Positions 56,147 to 64,000 of a stretch of 64,000 bases of DNA are shown in pieces. The position numbers were made by a program, and so were the translations under genes. Where the stretch lies: positions 38,343-102,342 of the forward strand of contig CAJTEW010000013.1 of assembly GCA_910575605.1 (NCBI GenBank), in the 5' to 3' direction. Each line of letters begins with the position of its first letter. The first letter of the stretch is position 1. The DNA comes from Lachnospiraceae bacterium (GTDB lineage Bacteria; Bacillota; Clostridia; Lachnospirales; Lachnospiraceae). The notes beneath the pieces are model-generated. The model was not told where the DNA came from and ran no database searches. It saw only the letters and a program-made list of their open reading frames with translations.

Positions 56147-57172
56147 ATGGATTATAAGAAATCAGGTGTCGATATTGAAGCAGGTTACAAGTCTGTAGAG
56201 CTTATGAAGGAGCATGTGAAAAAGACGATGCGCCCGGAAGTGCTTGGAGGCTTAGGAGGGTTTTCAGGTGCATTTTCTCTGGCAAAGATAAAAGAGATGG
56301 ACGAGCCGGTGCTTTTATCCGGAACGGATGGCTGCGGTACGAAGGTAAAGCTTGCTATGATTATGGATAAGCATGATACCATTGGAATAGATGCAGTAGC
56401 TATGTGTGTCAATGACATTGCATGTGCGGGAGGGGAGCCGTTGTTTTTCCTTGACTACATTGCGTGCGGAAAGAATTATCCCGAAAAAATTGCATCTATT
56501 GTAAGCGGTGTGGCAGAAGGATGCCTTCAGGCAGAGGCAGCGCTTATCGGCGGGGAGACAGCAGAGCACCCGGGACTCATGCCGGAGGATGATTATGACC
56601 TTGCAGGCTTTGCTGTGGGTGTGTGTGACGAAAAGGATATGATTACCGGGGAAAACCTAAAGGACGGAGATGTGCTGATAGGTATGGCATCTTCAGGAGT
56701 GCACAGCAATGGATTTTCTCTTGTGCGTAAGGTATTTGAGATGACAAAGGAATCTTTGGATGCCTACCATGAAGACCTGGGGGGGACTCTGGGAGAAACC
56801 CTTCTTGCTCCCACAAGAATTTATGTAAAAGCCCTTAAAAGTATAAAGAAGGCGGGGGTAACGGTGAAGGCGTGCAGCCATATTACCGGCGGCGGCTTCT
56901 ATGAGAACATTCCAAGGATGCTAAAGGACGGTGTGCGCGCGGTTGTGAAAAAGGATAGTTACCCTATTCCGCCAATCTTTACAAAGCTTGCAAAAGAAGG
57001 AAATATTGAAGAGCATGCTATGTATAATACATACAACATGGGGCTCGGAATGATTGTTGCAGTTGGTGCTGCTGATGTAGATAAGGCAATGGAAGCAATC
57101 AGGGCAGCAGGAGATACTTCGTATATAGTAGGACATATTGAGGCAGGAGAAAGAGGAGTTACATTATGTTAA
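56147..57172 (+). CDS. purM: phosphoribosylformylglycinamidine cyclo-ligase PurM
   Basis: The 341-residue AIR synthetase opens YKKSGVDIEAGYKSVELMK, with the metal/ATP loop VLLSGTDGCGTKVKLA and the NDIACAGGEPLFFLDY and GGETAEHPG segments. It makes aminoimidazole ribonucleotide from FGAM. The gene overlaps purN by 7 bp, showing coupling. Confidence 0.97.
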   Translation: MDYKKSGVDIEAGYKSVELMKEHVKKTMRPEVLGGLGGFSGAFSLAKIKEMDEPVLLSGTDGCGTKVKLAMIMDKHDTIGIDAVAMCVNDIACAGGEPLFFLDYIACGKNYPEKIASIVSGVAEGCLQAEAALIGGETAEHPGLMPEDDYDLAGFAVGVCDEKDMITGENLKDGDVLIGMASSGVHSNGFSLVRKVFEMTKESLDAYHEDLGGTLGETLLAPTRIYVKALKSIKKAGVTVKACSHITGGGFYENIPRMLKDGVRAVVKKDSYPIPPIFTKLAKEGNIEEHAMYNTYNMGLGMIVAVGAADVDKAMEAIRAAGDTSYIVGHIEAGERGVTLC

Positions 57173-57789
57173 ATGTCGTTGTATTAGTGTCCGGCGGCGG
57201 AACGAACCTGCAGGCAGTTATCGACGGGGTGGAAAAGGGAAGTATTACAAATACTAGGATTGCAGGGGTTATCAGTAATAATCAGAACGCCTATGCTCTT
57301 ACCCGTGCGCAGAAACATAACATTCCGGGCATATGTATTTCCCCGAAAATGTTTGAAACCAGAGAGAAATTCAATGAAAAATTTCTTGAGGCAGTAGATG
57401 TGATCGGGCCAGACTTAATTGTCCTGGCAGGATTTCTTGTGGTAATTCCTCCGGCAATGATAGAAAAATACCGCAATCGGATCATCAACATTCATCCGTC
57501 TCTTATTCCGTCTTTCTGTGGAACCGGCTATTACGGGCTTAAGGTTCATGAGGCAGCCCTTGCGCGCGGTGTACGTATAGTGGGTGCTACCGTACATTTT
57601 GTGGATGAAGGAACCGATACTGGACCGATTATTTTACAGAAGGCAGTGGAGGTACAACAGGGAGATACTCCGGAGGCGCTGCAGAGACGTGTGATGGAGC
57701 AGGCAGAGTGGAAGATACTTCCTGAGGCTGTTGATTTGATTGCAAATGGAAGGATTATTGTTGAGGGTAACCGTGTGAAGAGATTATGA
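57166..57789 (+). CDS. purN: phosphoribosylglycinamide formyltransferase PurN
   Basis: The 207-residue enzyme formylates GAR using 10-formyl-THF. VLVSGGGTNLQAVID is the N-terminal loop, and the catalytic Asn-His-Asp set is seen in NIHPSLIPSFCG and FVDEGTDTGPII. The His and Asp of the family motif are in place. It lies within the purEMND operon. Confidence 0.96.
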   Translation: MLNVVVLVSGGGTNLQAVIDGVEKGSITNTRIAGVISNNQNAYALTRAQKHNIPGICISPKMFETREKFNEKFLEAVDVIGPDLIVLAGFLVVIPPAMIEKYRNRIINIHPSLIPSFCGTGYYGLKVHEAALARGVRIVGATVHFVDEGTDTGPIILQKAVEVQQGDTPEALQRRVMEQAEWKILPEAVDLIANGRIIVEGNRVKRL

Positions 57790-57814
57790 ATAAAGAATTA
57801 CAGGAGGAATTAAG

Positions 57815-59086
57815 ATGAAGGTTCTCATAGTAGGAAGCGGCGGAAGAGAGCATGCGATTGCATATTGTGTGGCAAAAAGTGATAAGGCAGATAAAATCTA
57901 CTGTACGCCGGGAAATGCAGGAATTGCGGAGTACGCAGAGTGTGCACCCATTGGTGCGATGGAATTTGATAAAATTGCTGCATTTGCAAAAGAAAAAAGT
58001 ATAGACCTTGTAATTGTAGGTATGGATGACCCATTAGTGGGCGGTCTTGTAGATGAGCTGGAGGCAGCAGGAATCCGTACCTTCGGACCGAGGAAAAATG
58101 CAGCAATTCTGGAGGGCTCAAAAGCATTTTCCAAGGATTTGATGAAGAAATATCATATTCCTACAGCAGCTTATGAGAATTTTACAGATCCAAAGAAGGC
58201 GTTAGATTATCTTGAAACGGCAAAATTTCCGATTGTGCTAAAGGCTGACGGACTTGCACTTGGAAAAGGTGTGTTAATCTGCAATACGCTGGAAGAGGCA
58301 AAAGAAGGCGTAAAGACGATTATGCAGGATAAGAAGTTCGGTTCTGCCGGAGATGAGATGGTAATTGAGGAATTTATGACAGGACGTGAGGTGTCCGTAC
58401 TTTCATTTGTGGACGGAAATACCATTAAAACTATGACCTCCGCACAGGACCATAAGCGTGCAGGAGACGGTGACACGGGCCTTAATACCGGAGGAATGGG
58501 AACATTTTCTCCAAGTCCCTTCTATACAAAAGAGGTGGAGGAATTCTGCGATAAATATATTTATCAGGCAACGGTAGATGCTATGAAGGCAGAGGGCAGG
58601 CCCTTTAAAGGGGTTATCTTCTTTGGCCTTATGCTTACTGAGGAAGGCCCGAAGGTTCTGGAATACAACGCAAGATTCGGAGATCCGGAGGCACAGGTTG
58701 TATTGCCGAGGATGAGAAACGATATCATAGAGGTCATCAATGCATGCATTGACGGGACACTTGATAAGATTGATCTCCAGTTTGAGGATAATGCGGCGGT
58801 ATGTGTTGTGCTTGCAAGCGAGGGATATCCGGTGTCATATGACAAAGGGTTTGAGATTACCGGGCTTGAAGAATTTAAAAAGCATGAGGGATATTATTGC
58901 TTCCATGCAGGAACAAAATTTGACGGAGATAAGCTTGTGACAAGTGGCGGGCGTGTGCTTGGCGTTACAGCGAAAGGAAAGGACTTAAAAGAAGCGAGGG
59001 CCAATGCCTATGCGGCAGCAGAATGGGTGAAATTCGATAATAAATATATGCGGCATGATATAGGAAAAGCGATAGACGAGGCGTAG
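57815..59086 (+). CDS. purD: phosphoribosylamine-glycine ligase PurD
   Basis: The 423-residue GAR synthetase of the ATP-grasp family opens KVLIVGSGGREHAIAY, has FPIVLKADGLALGKGV in the ATP-grasp fold and EYNARFGDPEAQVVLPR for metal binding. AGGAGG precedes the ATG. It ends the pur operon. The palindrome P2 follows 5 bp after its stop. Confidence 0.97.
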   Translation: MKVLIVGSGGREHAIAYCVAKSDKADKIYCTPGNAGIAEYAECAPIGAMEFDKIAAFAKEKSIDLVIVGMDDPLVGGLVDELEAAGIRTFGPRKNAAILEGSKAFSKDLMKKYHIPTAAYENFTDPKKALDYLETAKFPIVLKADGLALGKGVLICNTLEEAKEGVKTIMQDKKFGSAGDEMVIEEFMTGREVSVLSFVDGNTIKTMTSAQDHKRAGDGDTGLNTGGMGTFSPSPFYTKEVEEFCDKYIYQATVDAMKAEGRPFKGVIFFGLMLTEEGPKVLEYNARFGDPEAQVVLPRMRNDIIEVINACIDGTLDKIDLQFEDNAAVCVVLASEGYPVSYDKGFEITGLEEFKKHEGYYCFHAGTKFDGDKLVTSGGRVLGVTAKGKDLKEARANAYAAAEWVKFDNKYMRHDIGKAIDEA

Positions 59087-59091
59087 ATACA

Positions 59092-59174
59092 GTTGGGGAC
59101 GGGGTATTTTTCATTTTACCCCGTCCCCAGGTTTGTTAGGGACGGAGTAAAATGAAAAATACCCCGTCCCCAAC
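59092..59174. repeat. large nested palindrome P2 at the purD/amidohydrolase junction
   Basis: The 36-bp arms at 59092-59127 and 59139-59174 pair with one mismatch around 11 bp. Each arm has GGGGACGGGGTA at one end and TACCCCGTCCC at the other. It fills the 94-bp gap between two convergent genes. Confidence 0.95.
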
Positions 59175-59180
59175 GCCCGC

Positions 59181-60443
59181 TTACTCAACGGCTACAGTCT
59201 CATAAGTCTGCCCTTCTTTCATAACAAATGCACAGTCAAGCAATGCCTTTGGATCTGTCAGCAGATTTCGTTTCCAGCCGGAAATATCTGCCAGCTTTCC
59301 AGGCTCAATTGTTCCAATTAAATGAGATAACCCTAAAATTTCCGCATTTGTATTTGTTGCTGCCCGCAGAATCCTAAACGGATTTATTCCAGAGTTCATC
59401 CAGGATTCATATTCATATCCGTTTTCATATGCATTATGTACTGCCACAAAGTCGGTACCATATCCCAGCCGCAGCTTGCTGTTAATAATTACTCTTCTTC
59501 CTTCCTGTAACCGCCTGGAATACTGGCGGAGTTTTTCCTGAAACTGCGGTGTTTTCTTTTTCAGGGATTCTTCGTTAAGATTAATTATGTCATCATACGG
59601 ACAGAAGGTAGGAACAAGATAAATATTATGTTCTTCCATATATCTTGCAGTATCTTCTGTTATCAAAGAGCCGTGTTCCATCCCGTCGATGCCCATTTTT
59701 GCTACCTTCATCATCTGCTCTGAATTATAAATATGTGCAGTAACCGTGCGGCCAAGTTCATGAGCTGTCTTAATGATTACTTCAATTTCTTCATCACTTA
59801 GCTGCTGGTCGTCTGGTGTGTCATTTGGCGTGCTGAATCCGCCGTTAATCATTATCTTAATAAAATCAGCTCCCATTTTAATTTCATTTCTTACTGCATG
59901 ACGGAAAAATTCCACCCCAGTACCAATAGTTGGTGTCATCTGTGCAAAGGCCTCTGCCAGATCAGGATTTGTGCGAAGATACTGAGAGTGATCCCCATGG
60001 CTTCCTACGTCTGCCATATAATGGGGGGTTACAACCATACGCGCTCCCGGAAACAGCCCCAGATCAATCATTTCTCTTGCAGCAAGGCTTCCTCTTGCCT
60101 CATAAGTGGAATTTCCGATACTGCGGATGGTGGTAAATCCTCTGTAAAGACATTCTCTTGCCACATACAGATGGCACATGCTTTTCCAGGCAGGTCCCCG
60201 GTATACAATGTCATGATTTCTTGTTTTCCAGTCAATATACTGGCTGTGTACATGGGCGTCAATCATTCCCGGCGTGATTGTACAATCCTGCAGGTCAATT
60301 AGCTCTGTTCCTTCTGGACACTTTAAATTTGAGCCTACATTTTCAATTATTTTCCCTTTGATTAGTATTTCTACATTCTCCTGAAGTTCATCCTGTACTC
60401 CGTTATACATTTTTCCACATTTGATTAACTTAAATTCTCCCAT
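59181..60443 (-). CDS. metal-dependent amidohydrolase (imidazolonepropionase-like)
   Basis: This 420-residue amidohydrolase superfamily protein has GMIDAHVHSQYIDW at the metal site, a carboxylated-lysine candidate in MGADFIKIMINGGFS and histidines in VTAHIYNSEQM and DGMEHGSLI, with the final Asp in LGYGTDFVAVHN. The set fits the imidazolonepropionase-like/Xaa-Pro dipeptidase group, where substrates are peptides, N-acyl amino acids or xenobiotic esters. The substrate is not known here. It diverges from a LysR regulator, which likely controls it. Confidence 0.85.
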   Translation of the reverse strand: MGEFKLIKCGKMYNGVQDELQENVEILIKGKIIENVGSNLKCPEGTELIDLQDCTITPGMIDAHVHSQYIDWKTRNHDIVYRGPAWKSMCHLYVARECLYRGFTTIRSIGNSTYEARGSLAAREMIDLGLFPGARMVVTPHYMADVGSHGDHSQYLRTNPDLAEAFAQMTPTIGTGVEFFRHAVRNEIKMGADFIKIMINGGFSTPNDTPDDQQLSDEEIEVIIKTAHELGRTVTAHIYNSEQMMKVAKMGIDGMEHGSLITEDTARYMEEHNIYLVPTFCPYDDIINLNEESLKKKTPQFQEKLRQYSRRLQEGRRVIINSKLRLGYGTDFVAVHNAYENGYEYESWMNSGINPFRILRAATNTNAEILGLSHLIGTIEPGKLADISGWKRNLLTDPKALLDCAFVMKEGQTYETVAVE

Positions 60444-60654
60444 TTTTCCTCCATTTCCTCAGAGAAAACCTTACGTATTCTCTGCAAATAAATGTTGATT
60501 TTGTTTAATTGTCAGTTTTTATTATTTAAATTTTATACTATATATTTGCAATACAGGTAATATGAATTATAATTAAACATATATAATTTTTTTAATACTA
60601 TACTTTAGCCCGCAGATAAAAGTTTAAGGCTTAATTTTAGAAATGGAGAAAAAC
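60444..60654. promoter_or_regulatory. divergent promoter region, amidohydrolase and LysR
   Basis: This very AT-rich 211-bp spacer lies between two divergent starts. It has AGGTAATATGAATTATAAT near 60555-60573. I found no clear dyad that would mark a LysR binding box. Confidence 0.4.
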
Positions 60655-61590
60655 ATGAAAACAGAACAGATACTTCTTGCTATTACAATAAACGAATGTG
60701 GCTCTATTACAAAAGCTGCACAGAAGCTTTTCATAGCTCAGCCAAATGCAAGTAATGCTATACTTTCTCTGGAAAAGGAGCTTGGATATTGCATATTTGA
60801 AAGAACACCAAATGGAATAAAGGTAACACCAAAGGGGAAAAAGTTTCTCCAATATGCATACTCCATTCAAAGAAATCTGAACAATATTTCTCTCTTAAAA
60901 GATGACAAGGAAAGAATTCGTTTATTTGTTGCTGCATATGCATATCCATTTGCTGAAAAAGCTTTTGTTAAATTCTGCAGAAATATTGCTGGCGCCGTTG
61001 AGTCTTTAGACTGCCGGTTTCGAAGAATTGGTACAATCAAAGAAGGAATGGACATGCTGTTAGATAATACTTCAGACGTATCTATTTTTGTCTGCAATAG
61101 AGAGCTGATAGGATATTATGAAAAAAAATTTAAACAGAAAAATCTTATTTCCTGCCTGCTGGGCTATACAAATCTGCATCTGACAATGGCAGAAAACCAT
61201 CCCTTGGCTGAGAAGGAAACACTAAATCTTATGGACTTTTCAAATTACCCATGTATCTCCAATGCAGGTGTTGCATATAGCTTTGTGCCGGTTGAAATTG
61301 AAAATCTGCTTTCAGAAGTACAGTTTCATATAGTGACAGAGCCGGGTGATATACGTGTTATGCTTCTTAATAATACGGAAAATTATTCGATTAGTACGCC
61401 TTATTCCCTAGATTTTTTAAAGGAACACCACTTGGTCAGCAGGGAAATTCCGCATTCTGAAAGAGGAGTTCTTCTGTTGATACGTGAAGAAGACAGAAAG
61501 AATAGCCAGATTTTAACCTATATTGAACTTGTACAAAAGGAATTTCCCCTATGGCTTAACTCTCTTCCAGCTGGGGACGGGGTAAAATGA
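60655..61590 (+). CDS. LysR family transcriptional regulator
   Basis: The 311-residue regulator has a typical LysR winged helix (CGSITKAAQKLFIAQPNASNAILSLEKELGYCIFERTPNG) followed by a substrate-binding-like domain. I start at the ATG at 60655 (TGGAG 6 bp upstream). An ATG at 60643 adds four residues. The final residues Ala-Gly-Asp-Gly-Val-Lys lie at the edge of palindrome P3, so repeat sequence supplies its C-terminus. It probably regulates the divergent amidohydrolase. Confidence 0.9.
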   Translation: MKTEQILLAITINECGSITKAAQKLFIAQPNASNAILSLEKELGYCIFERTPNGIKVTPKGKKFLQYAYSIQRNLNNISLLKDDKERIRLFVAAYAYPFAEKAFVKFCRNIAGAVESLDCRFRRIGTIKEGMDMLLDNTSDVSIFVCNRELIGYYEKKFKQKNLISCLLGYTNLHLTMAENHPLAEKETLNLMDFSNYPCISNAGVAYSFVPVEIENLLSEVQFHIVTEPGDIRVMLLNNTENYSISTPYSLDFLKEHHLVSREIPHSERGVLLLIREEDRKNSQILTYIELVQKEFPLWLNSLPAGDGVK

Positions 61591-61649
61591 AAAAGTGCCT
61601 GTCCCCACCCTGCCTGGGGACAGGCACTTTTTCATTTTACCCCGTCCCC
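61573..61649. repeat. large nested palindrome P3 at the lysR/rpiR junction
   Basis: The 34-bp arms at 61573-61606 and 61616-61649 are perfectly complementary around a 9-bp loop. Arm ends are GGGGACGGGGTA and GTGCCTGTCCCC. It spans the gap between the convergent lysR and rpiR genes and contains the lysR stop codon. Confidence 0.95.
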
Positions 61650-61654
61650 AACTG

Positions 61655-62512
61655 TTAATAGTTCCCCAGCTCATCGAGATACCGGTCAATCTTTTTAAGC
61701 CGTTTTTCAATTCCCTTTACTTTATGACTGATAATATCCAAAAGTGCTTCAGCAATAAACTGGGGTCCAATCATAGAGTTGAAAAAGGTATTTGTATCTA
61801 CAGGCACAGTGAGAAGAGTGGAGGCATACTCTGCAAGAAGGGAGCTTGGCCTGTCTGTAATTACAATAATGCCTGCCCCTGCCTCCTTTGCCATCTGTGC
61901 AGCAAGCCTGTCCACAGAGGAATATCGGGGGAAGCTAAAAAGGATCAGGCAGTCTTCCCTGCTGATATTGCATATATGGTCAATTGGACTTATGGAGGAG
62001 GAACTGGCAGTTTCTACATTGGGCACCATATGCTTCAAATATAGAAGAAAGTAATTTCCAAGGCAGGAGTTGCCGCGGGTTGCCAGAATATACTTATGTC
62101 TGCTTTTTACAATAGTATCTGCCGCAGCCTCGAAGGACGCCATTGTATTCTGTGAAAAAACATTTTCCAAATTTTTTACTGCATTTTTAAAATGCCGGTT
62201 AATATACTCGGCATTATTGTCAAGAGTAGCTCTTTTTGCAATCCGCTGGGACGGGACCGTGATAGCGCTTGAAATACTTAGTACACGGTTCTGGTAGTCC
62301 TGCCGGAGTGCCTTCTGGAAATCCATGAATCCCTGAAAGCCTAAAGAGCGGCTGAAACGGATGACGGAAGATTCACTTACCCCAAGCCTTGCTGCAATGT
62401 CTGTCGAAGTCATAAAGCATGCATCAGAAGAATGATCAAGTATAAATCGGGCAATCAATTTCTGGGTTTTTGTAAGCTCTGCACTGTGAATCAGTTCTCT
62501 TATGTCTTTCAT
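61655..62512 (-). CDS. MurR/RpiR family transcriptional regulator
   Basis: The 285-residue protein has the RpiR N-terminal HTH (FMTSTDIAARLGVSESSVIRFSRSLGF) and a C-terminal SIS sugar-phosphate-binding domain (ATRGNSCLGNYFLLYLKHM, LILFSFPRYSS). GGAGG lies before the ATG. It is divergent from alanine dehydrogenase, and two dyads of TGAA/TTCA type occur in the shared region, as RpiR-type repressors require. The effector may be a sugar phosphate or another small metabolite. Confidence 0.92.
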   Translation of the reverse strand: MKDIRELIHSAELTKTQKLIARFILDHSSDACFMTSTDIAARLGVSESSVIRFSRSLGFQGFMDFQKALRQDYQNRVLSISSAITVPSQRIAKRATLDNNAEYINRHFKNAVKNLENVFSQNTMASFEAAADTIVKSRHKYILATRGNSCLGNYFLLYLKHMVPNVETASSSSISPIDHICNISREDCLILFSFPRYSSVDRLAAQMAKEAGAGIIVITDRPSSLLAEYASTLLTVPVDTNTFFNSMIGPQFIAEALLDIISHKVKGIEKRLKKIDRYLDELGNY

Positions 62513-62651
62513 ATCAGTATATCCTCCGGTGCGGTTTTATTATTATTTAAATTTAATCATGAAATGAAAAAATATGCAAGAGAAATTGAAGATGCAATTA
62601 ATGGAAGAGTAATAACAATTTTTCATAATTTCGTTAAAATAATAACTTTTA

Positions 62652-62680
62652 TTGAATATTTATATTGTATGTGATACTAT
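62652..62680 (+). promoter_or_regulatory. ald promoter
   Basis: TTGAAT at 62652-62657 and TACTAT at 62675-62680 are spaced by 17 bp. The predicted transcript start near 62687 lies directly upstream of the two operator dyads. Confidence 0.6.
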
Positions 62681-62691
62681 CATAAGAAATA

Positions 62692-62741
62692 AATGAAAAA
62701 TATTATTCATTAAAATTAAAAAATGAAAAATATTTTTCATT
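62692..62741. promoter_or_regulatory. two 20-bp dyad operators (RpiR type)
   Basis: Site 2 at 62722-62741, AATGAAAAATATTTTTCATT, is a perfect palindrome. Site 1 at 62692-62711 is the same except for one base. Their centres are 30 bp apart, about three helical turns. They lie between the predicted start of transcription and the ald ribosome site, as expected for repression by the neighbouring RpiR protein. Confidence 0.75.
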
Positions 62742-62785
62742 AAATGAGGGAATATTAAAAATAAGAAAACAGGAGGGAATCTATC

Positions 62786-63901
62786 GTGAGAGTAGGATGT
62801 GTTAAAGAAATCAAAAACAATGAATTCCGGGTAGGTATGACCCCGGACAATGTAAAAAGTTATGTAGCTTCCGGACATGAAGTTTATATTGAAAAAAGCG
62901 CGGGGACAGGTTCGGGCTTTACAGACGAAGAGTATACACAGGCTGGTGCAAAGATACTTGATACTGCAAAAGAAGTATGGGATACGTCAGAGATGATGAT
63001 TAAGGTGAAAGAGCCCCTTAAGGAAGAGTATTCTTTGTTCCATGAAGGGCTGATTCTCTACACATATCTTCATCTTGCAGCAGATAAGCCTCAGACAGAT
63101 GCACTCCTTGATTATAAAGTTAAAGGCGTTGCATACGAGACGCTGACAGACAGAAATGGAGGACTTCCTCTTCTTGCACCCATGAGCCAGATTGCCGGAC
63201 GCCTGAGCGTGCAGGAGGGCGCCAAATATCTGGAAAAGATATTTGGCGGCTCTGGAGTTCTGCTGGCAGGAGTACCTGGCACACCAAAGGCAAAGGTGGT
63301 CATTTTAGGTGGCGGTTCGGTTGGTGCAAACGCATGTAAGATTGCTGTTGGAATGGGCGCAGACGTAACGATTCTCGATATCAACCTTCAGAGGCTGGCA
63401 TATCTGGATGACATTTTCGGTGCACGGATTCAGACACTTGCCTCTACGGATGCCAATATTGAAAAATGTGTGAAAGAGGCTGATCTGGTAATTGGATCCG
63501 TGCTGATTCCCGGAAAAGCTGCTCCAAAGATATTTAAGAAAAAATATCTAAAGGAGATGCGGCCGGGCACGGTATTTGTAGATGTGGCTGTAGACCAGGG
63601 CGGGTGCGGCGAGACCACAAGAATGACGTATCATGATAACCCGATTTTTATAGAAGAAGGCATTGTCCACTACTGTGTAGGCAACATGCCCGGTGCAGTT
63701 CCTAGAACCTCAACCATTGCACTTACAAACGTAACTTTAAGCTATGGACTTAAGATTGCAGACAAGGGCTTGGAACAGGCATGCAGAGAAGATGAAGCTA
63801 TCTATTCCGCAATCAATACTTATGACGGAAAGCTTACCTGTAAAAATGTGGCGGACAGCTTTGACTGTTATGAGTATACAGACATAAGAACAATATTCTA
63901 A
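62786..63901 (+). CDS. ald: alanine dehydrogenase
   Basis: The 371-residue enzyme interconverts L-alanine and pyruvate plus ammonia with NAD. It starts MRVGCVKEIKNNEFRVGMTP, with the catalytic Lys and His in IKVKEPLKEEY and YTYLHLAAD. The NAD-binding loop is VVILGGGSVGANACKIA, followed by DQGGCGETTRMTYHDNPIF. GGAGGG precedes the start, which is at the ATG directly after it. It is probably repressed by the divergent RpiR protein via the two dyads. Confidence 0.96.
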   Translation: MRVGCVKEIKNNEFRVGMTPDNVKSYVASGHEVYIEKSAGTGSGFTDEEYTQAGAKILDTAKEVWDTSEMMIKVKEPLKEEYSLFHEGLILYTYLHLAADKPQTDALLDYKVKGVAYETLTDRNGGLPLLAPMSQIAGRLSVQEGAKYLEKIFGGSGVLLAGVPGTPKAKVVILGGGSVGANACKIAVGMGADVTILDINLQRLAYLDDIFGARIQTLASTDANIEKCVKEADLVIGSVLIPGKAAPKIFKKKYLKEMRPGTVFVDVAVDQGGCGETTRMTYHDNPIFIEEGIVHYCVGNMPGAVPRTSTIALTNVTLSYGLKIADKGLEQACREDEAIYSAINTYDGKLTCKNVADSFDCYEYTDIRTIF

Positions 63902-63926
63902 TCCTTTGAGTCCTGAGGGTAGTTAA

Positions 63927-64000
63927 GGGACAGGGAAAAACGAATCTGGGACGGGGTTTTTCTAGAAAAACCCCGTCCCAGATTCGTTTTTCCCTGTCCC
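63927..64000. repeat. large perfect palindrome P4 (loop-free), reaching the window edge
   Basis: A 74-bp perfect palindrome has its centre at 63963/63964 with 37-bp arms. It starts GGGACAGGGAAAAACG and contains GGGACGGGGTTTTTC. It may extend beyond 64000. It follows ald by 25 bp. Confidence 0.93.

Overview
The window looks like a chromosomal segment of an anaerobic, spore-forming Lachnospiraceae-type Firmicute. The evidence is a low-to-moderate GC content, strong AGGAGG-type ribosome binding sites, an alpha/beta-type small acid-soluble spore protein gene, AddAB instead of RecBCD, an indolepyruvate:ferredoxin oxidoreductase, and FtsEX paired with an M23 hydrolase. The species cannot be fixed from this sequence alone.

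Layout. Positions 1-11318 hold a complete-looking type I-B CRISPR-Cas locus: cas6 (cut by the window edge), cas8b, cas7, cas5, cas3, cas4, cas1, cas2, a leader, and an array of 45 repeats and 44 spacers. Positions 11361-17850 hold a likely drug-response block: an ABC ATPase and FtsX-type permease, a MATE exporter, and a histidine kinase/response regulator pair. Positions 17894-26699 carry a flavin-binding protein, a radical SAM protein, addB, addA and a small membrane protein. Positions 26788-29227 are an envelope-type operon (PadR regulator, DUF1700, DUF4097, PspC). Positions 29359-35559 carry a spore protein, a WecG/TagA-like protein, a CdaR-like regulator, ftsE, ftsX, an M23 peptidase and a C-terminal processing protease.

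Positions 35596-39597 are pyrC-pyrF-pyrK-pyrD. The opposite-strand iorA-iorB-paaK operon separates them from pyrE at 43592. After pyrE come small membrane proteins and an M29 aminopeptidase. A group II intron follows that gene's terminator directly. The intron is itself interrupted inside catalytic domain V by an IS1182-type element with 15-bp inverted ends and a 4-bp target duplication. Positions 50929-55425 are a transport/oxidation cluster (ATC-hydrolase-like protein, BCCT transporter, aldehyde dehydrogenase, MerR regulator). Positions 55614-59086 are purE-purM-purN-purD. The end holds an amidohydrolase with a divergent LysR regulator, and an RpiR regulator divergent from alanine dehydrogenase with two dyad operators.

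The most unusual features are the following. (1) A family of long, nested GGGGACGGG palindromes lies at the 3' junctions of convergent genes, and two copies supply the C-terminal codons of the gene beside them (pyrD, lysR). (2) The IS insertion lies exactly inside intron domain V. (3) Two near-identical spacers start at the same protospacer position. (4) Several regulatory dyads have not been assigned: the CRISPR leader, the ABC transporter, the ior operon, the phased repeats upstream of padR, and the ald operators. I did not see a wholly unknown multi-gene defence system. The palindrome family is the best candidate for something under-described.
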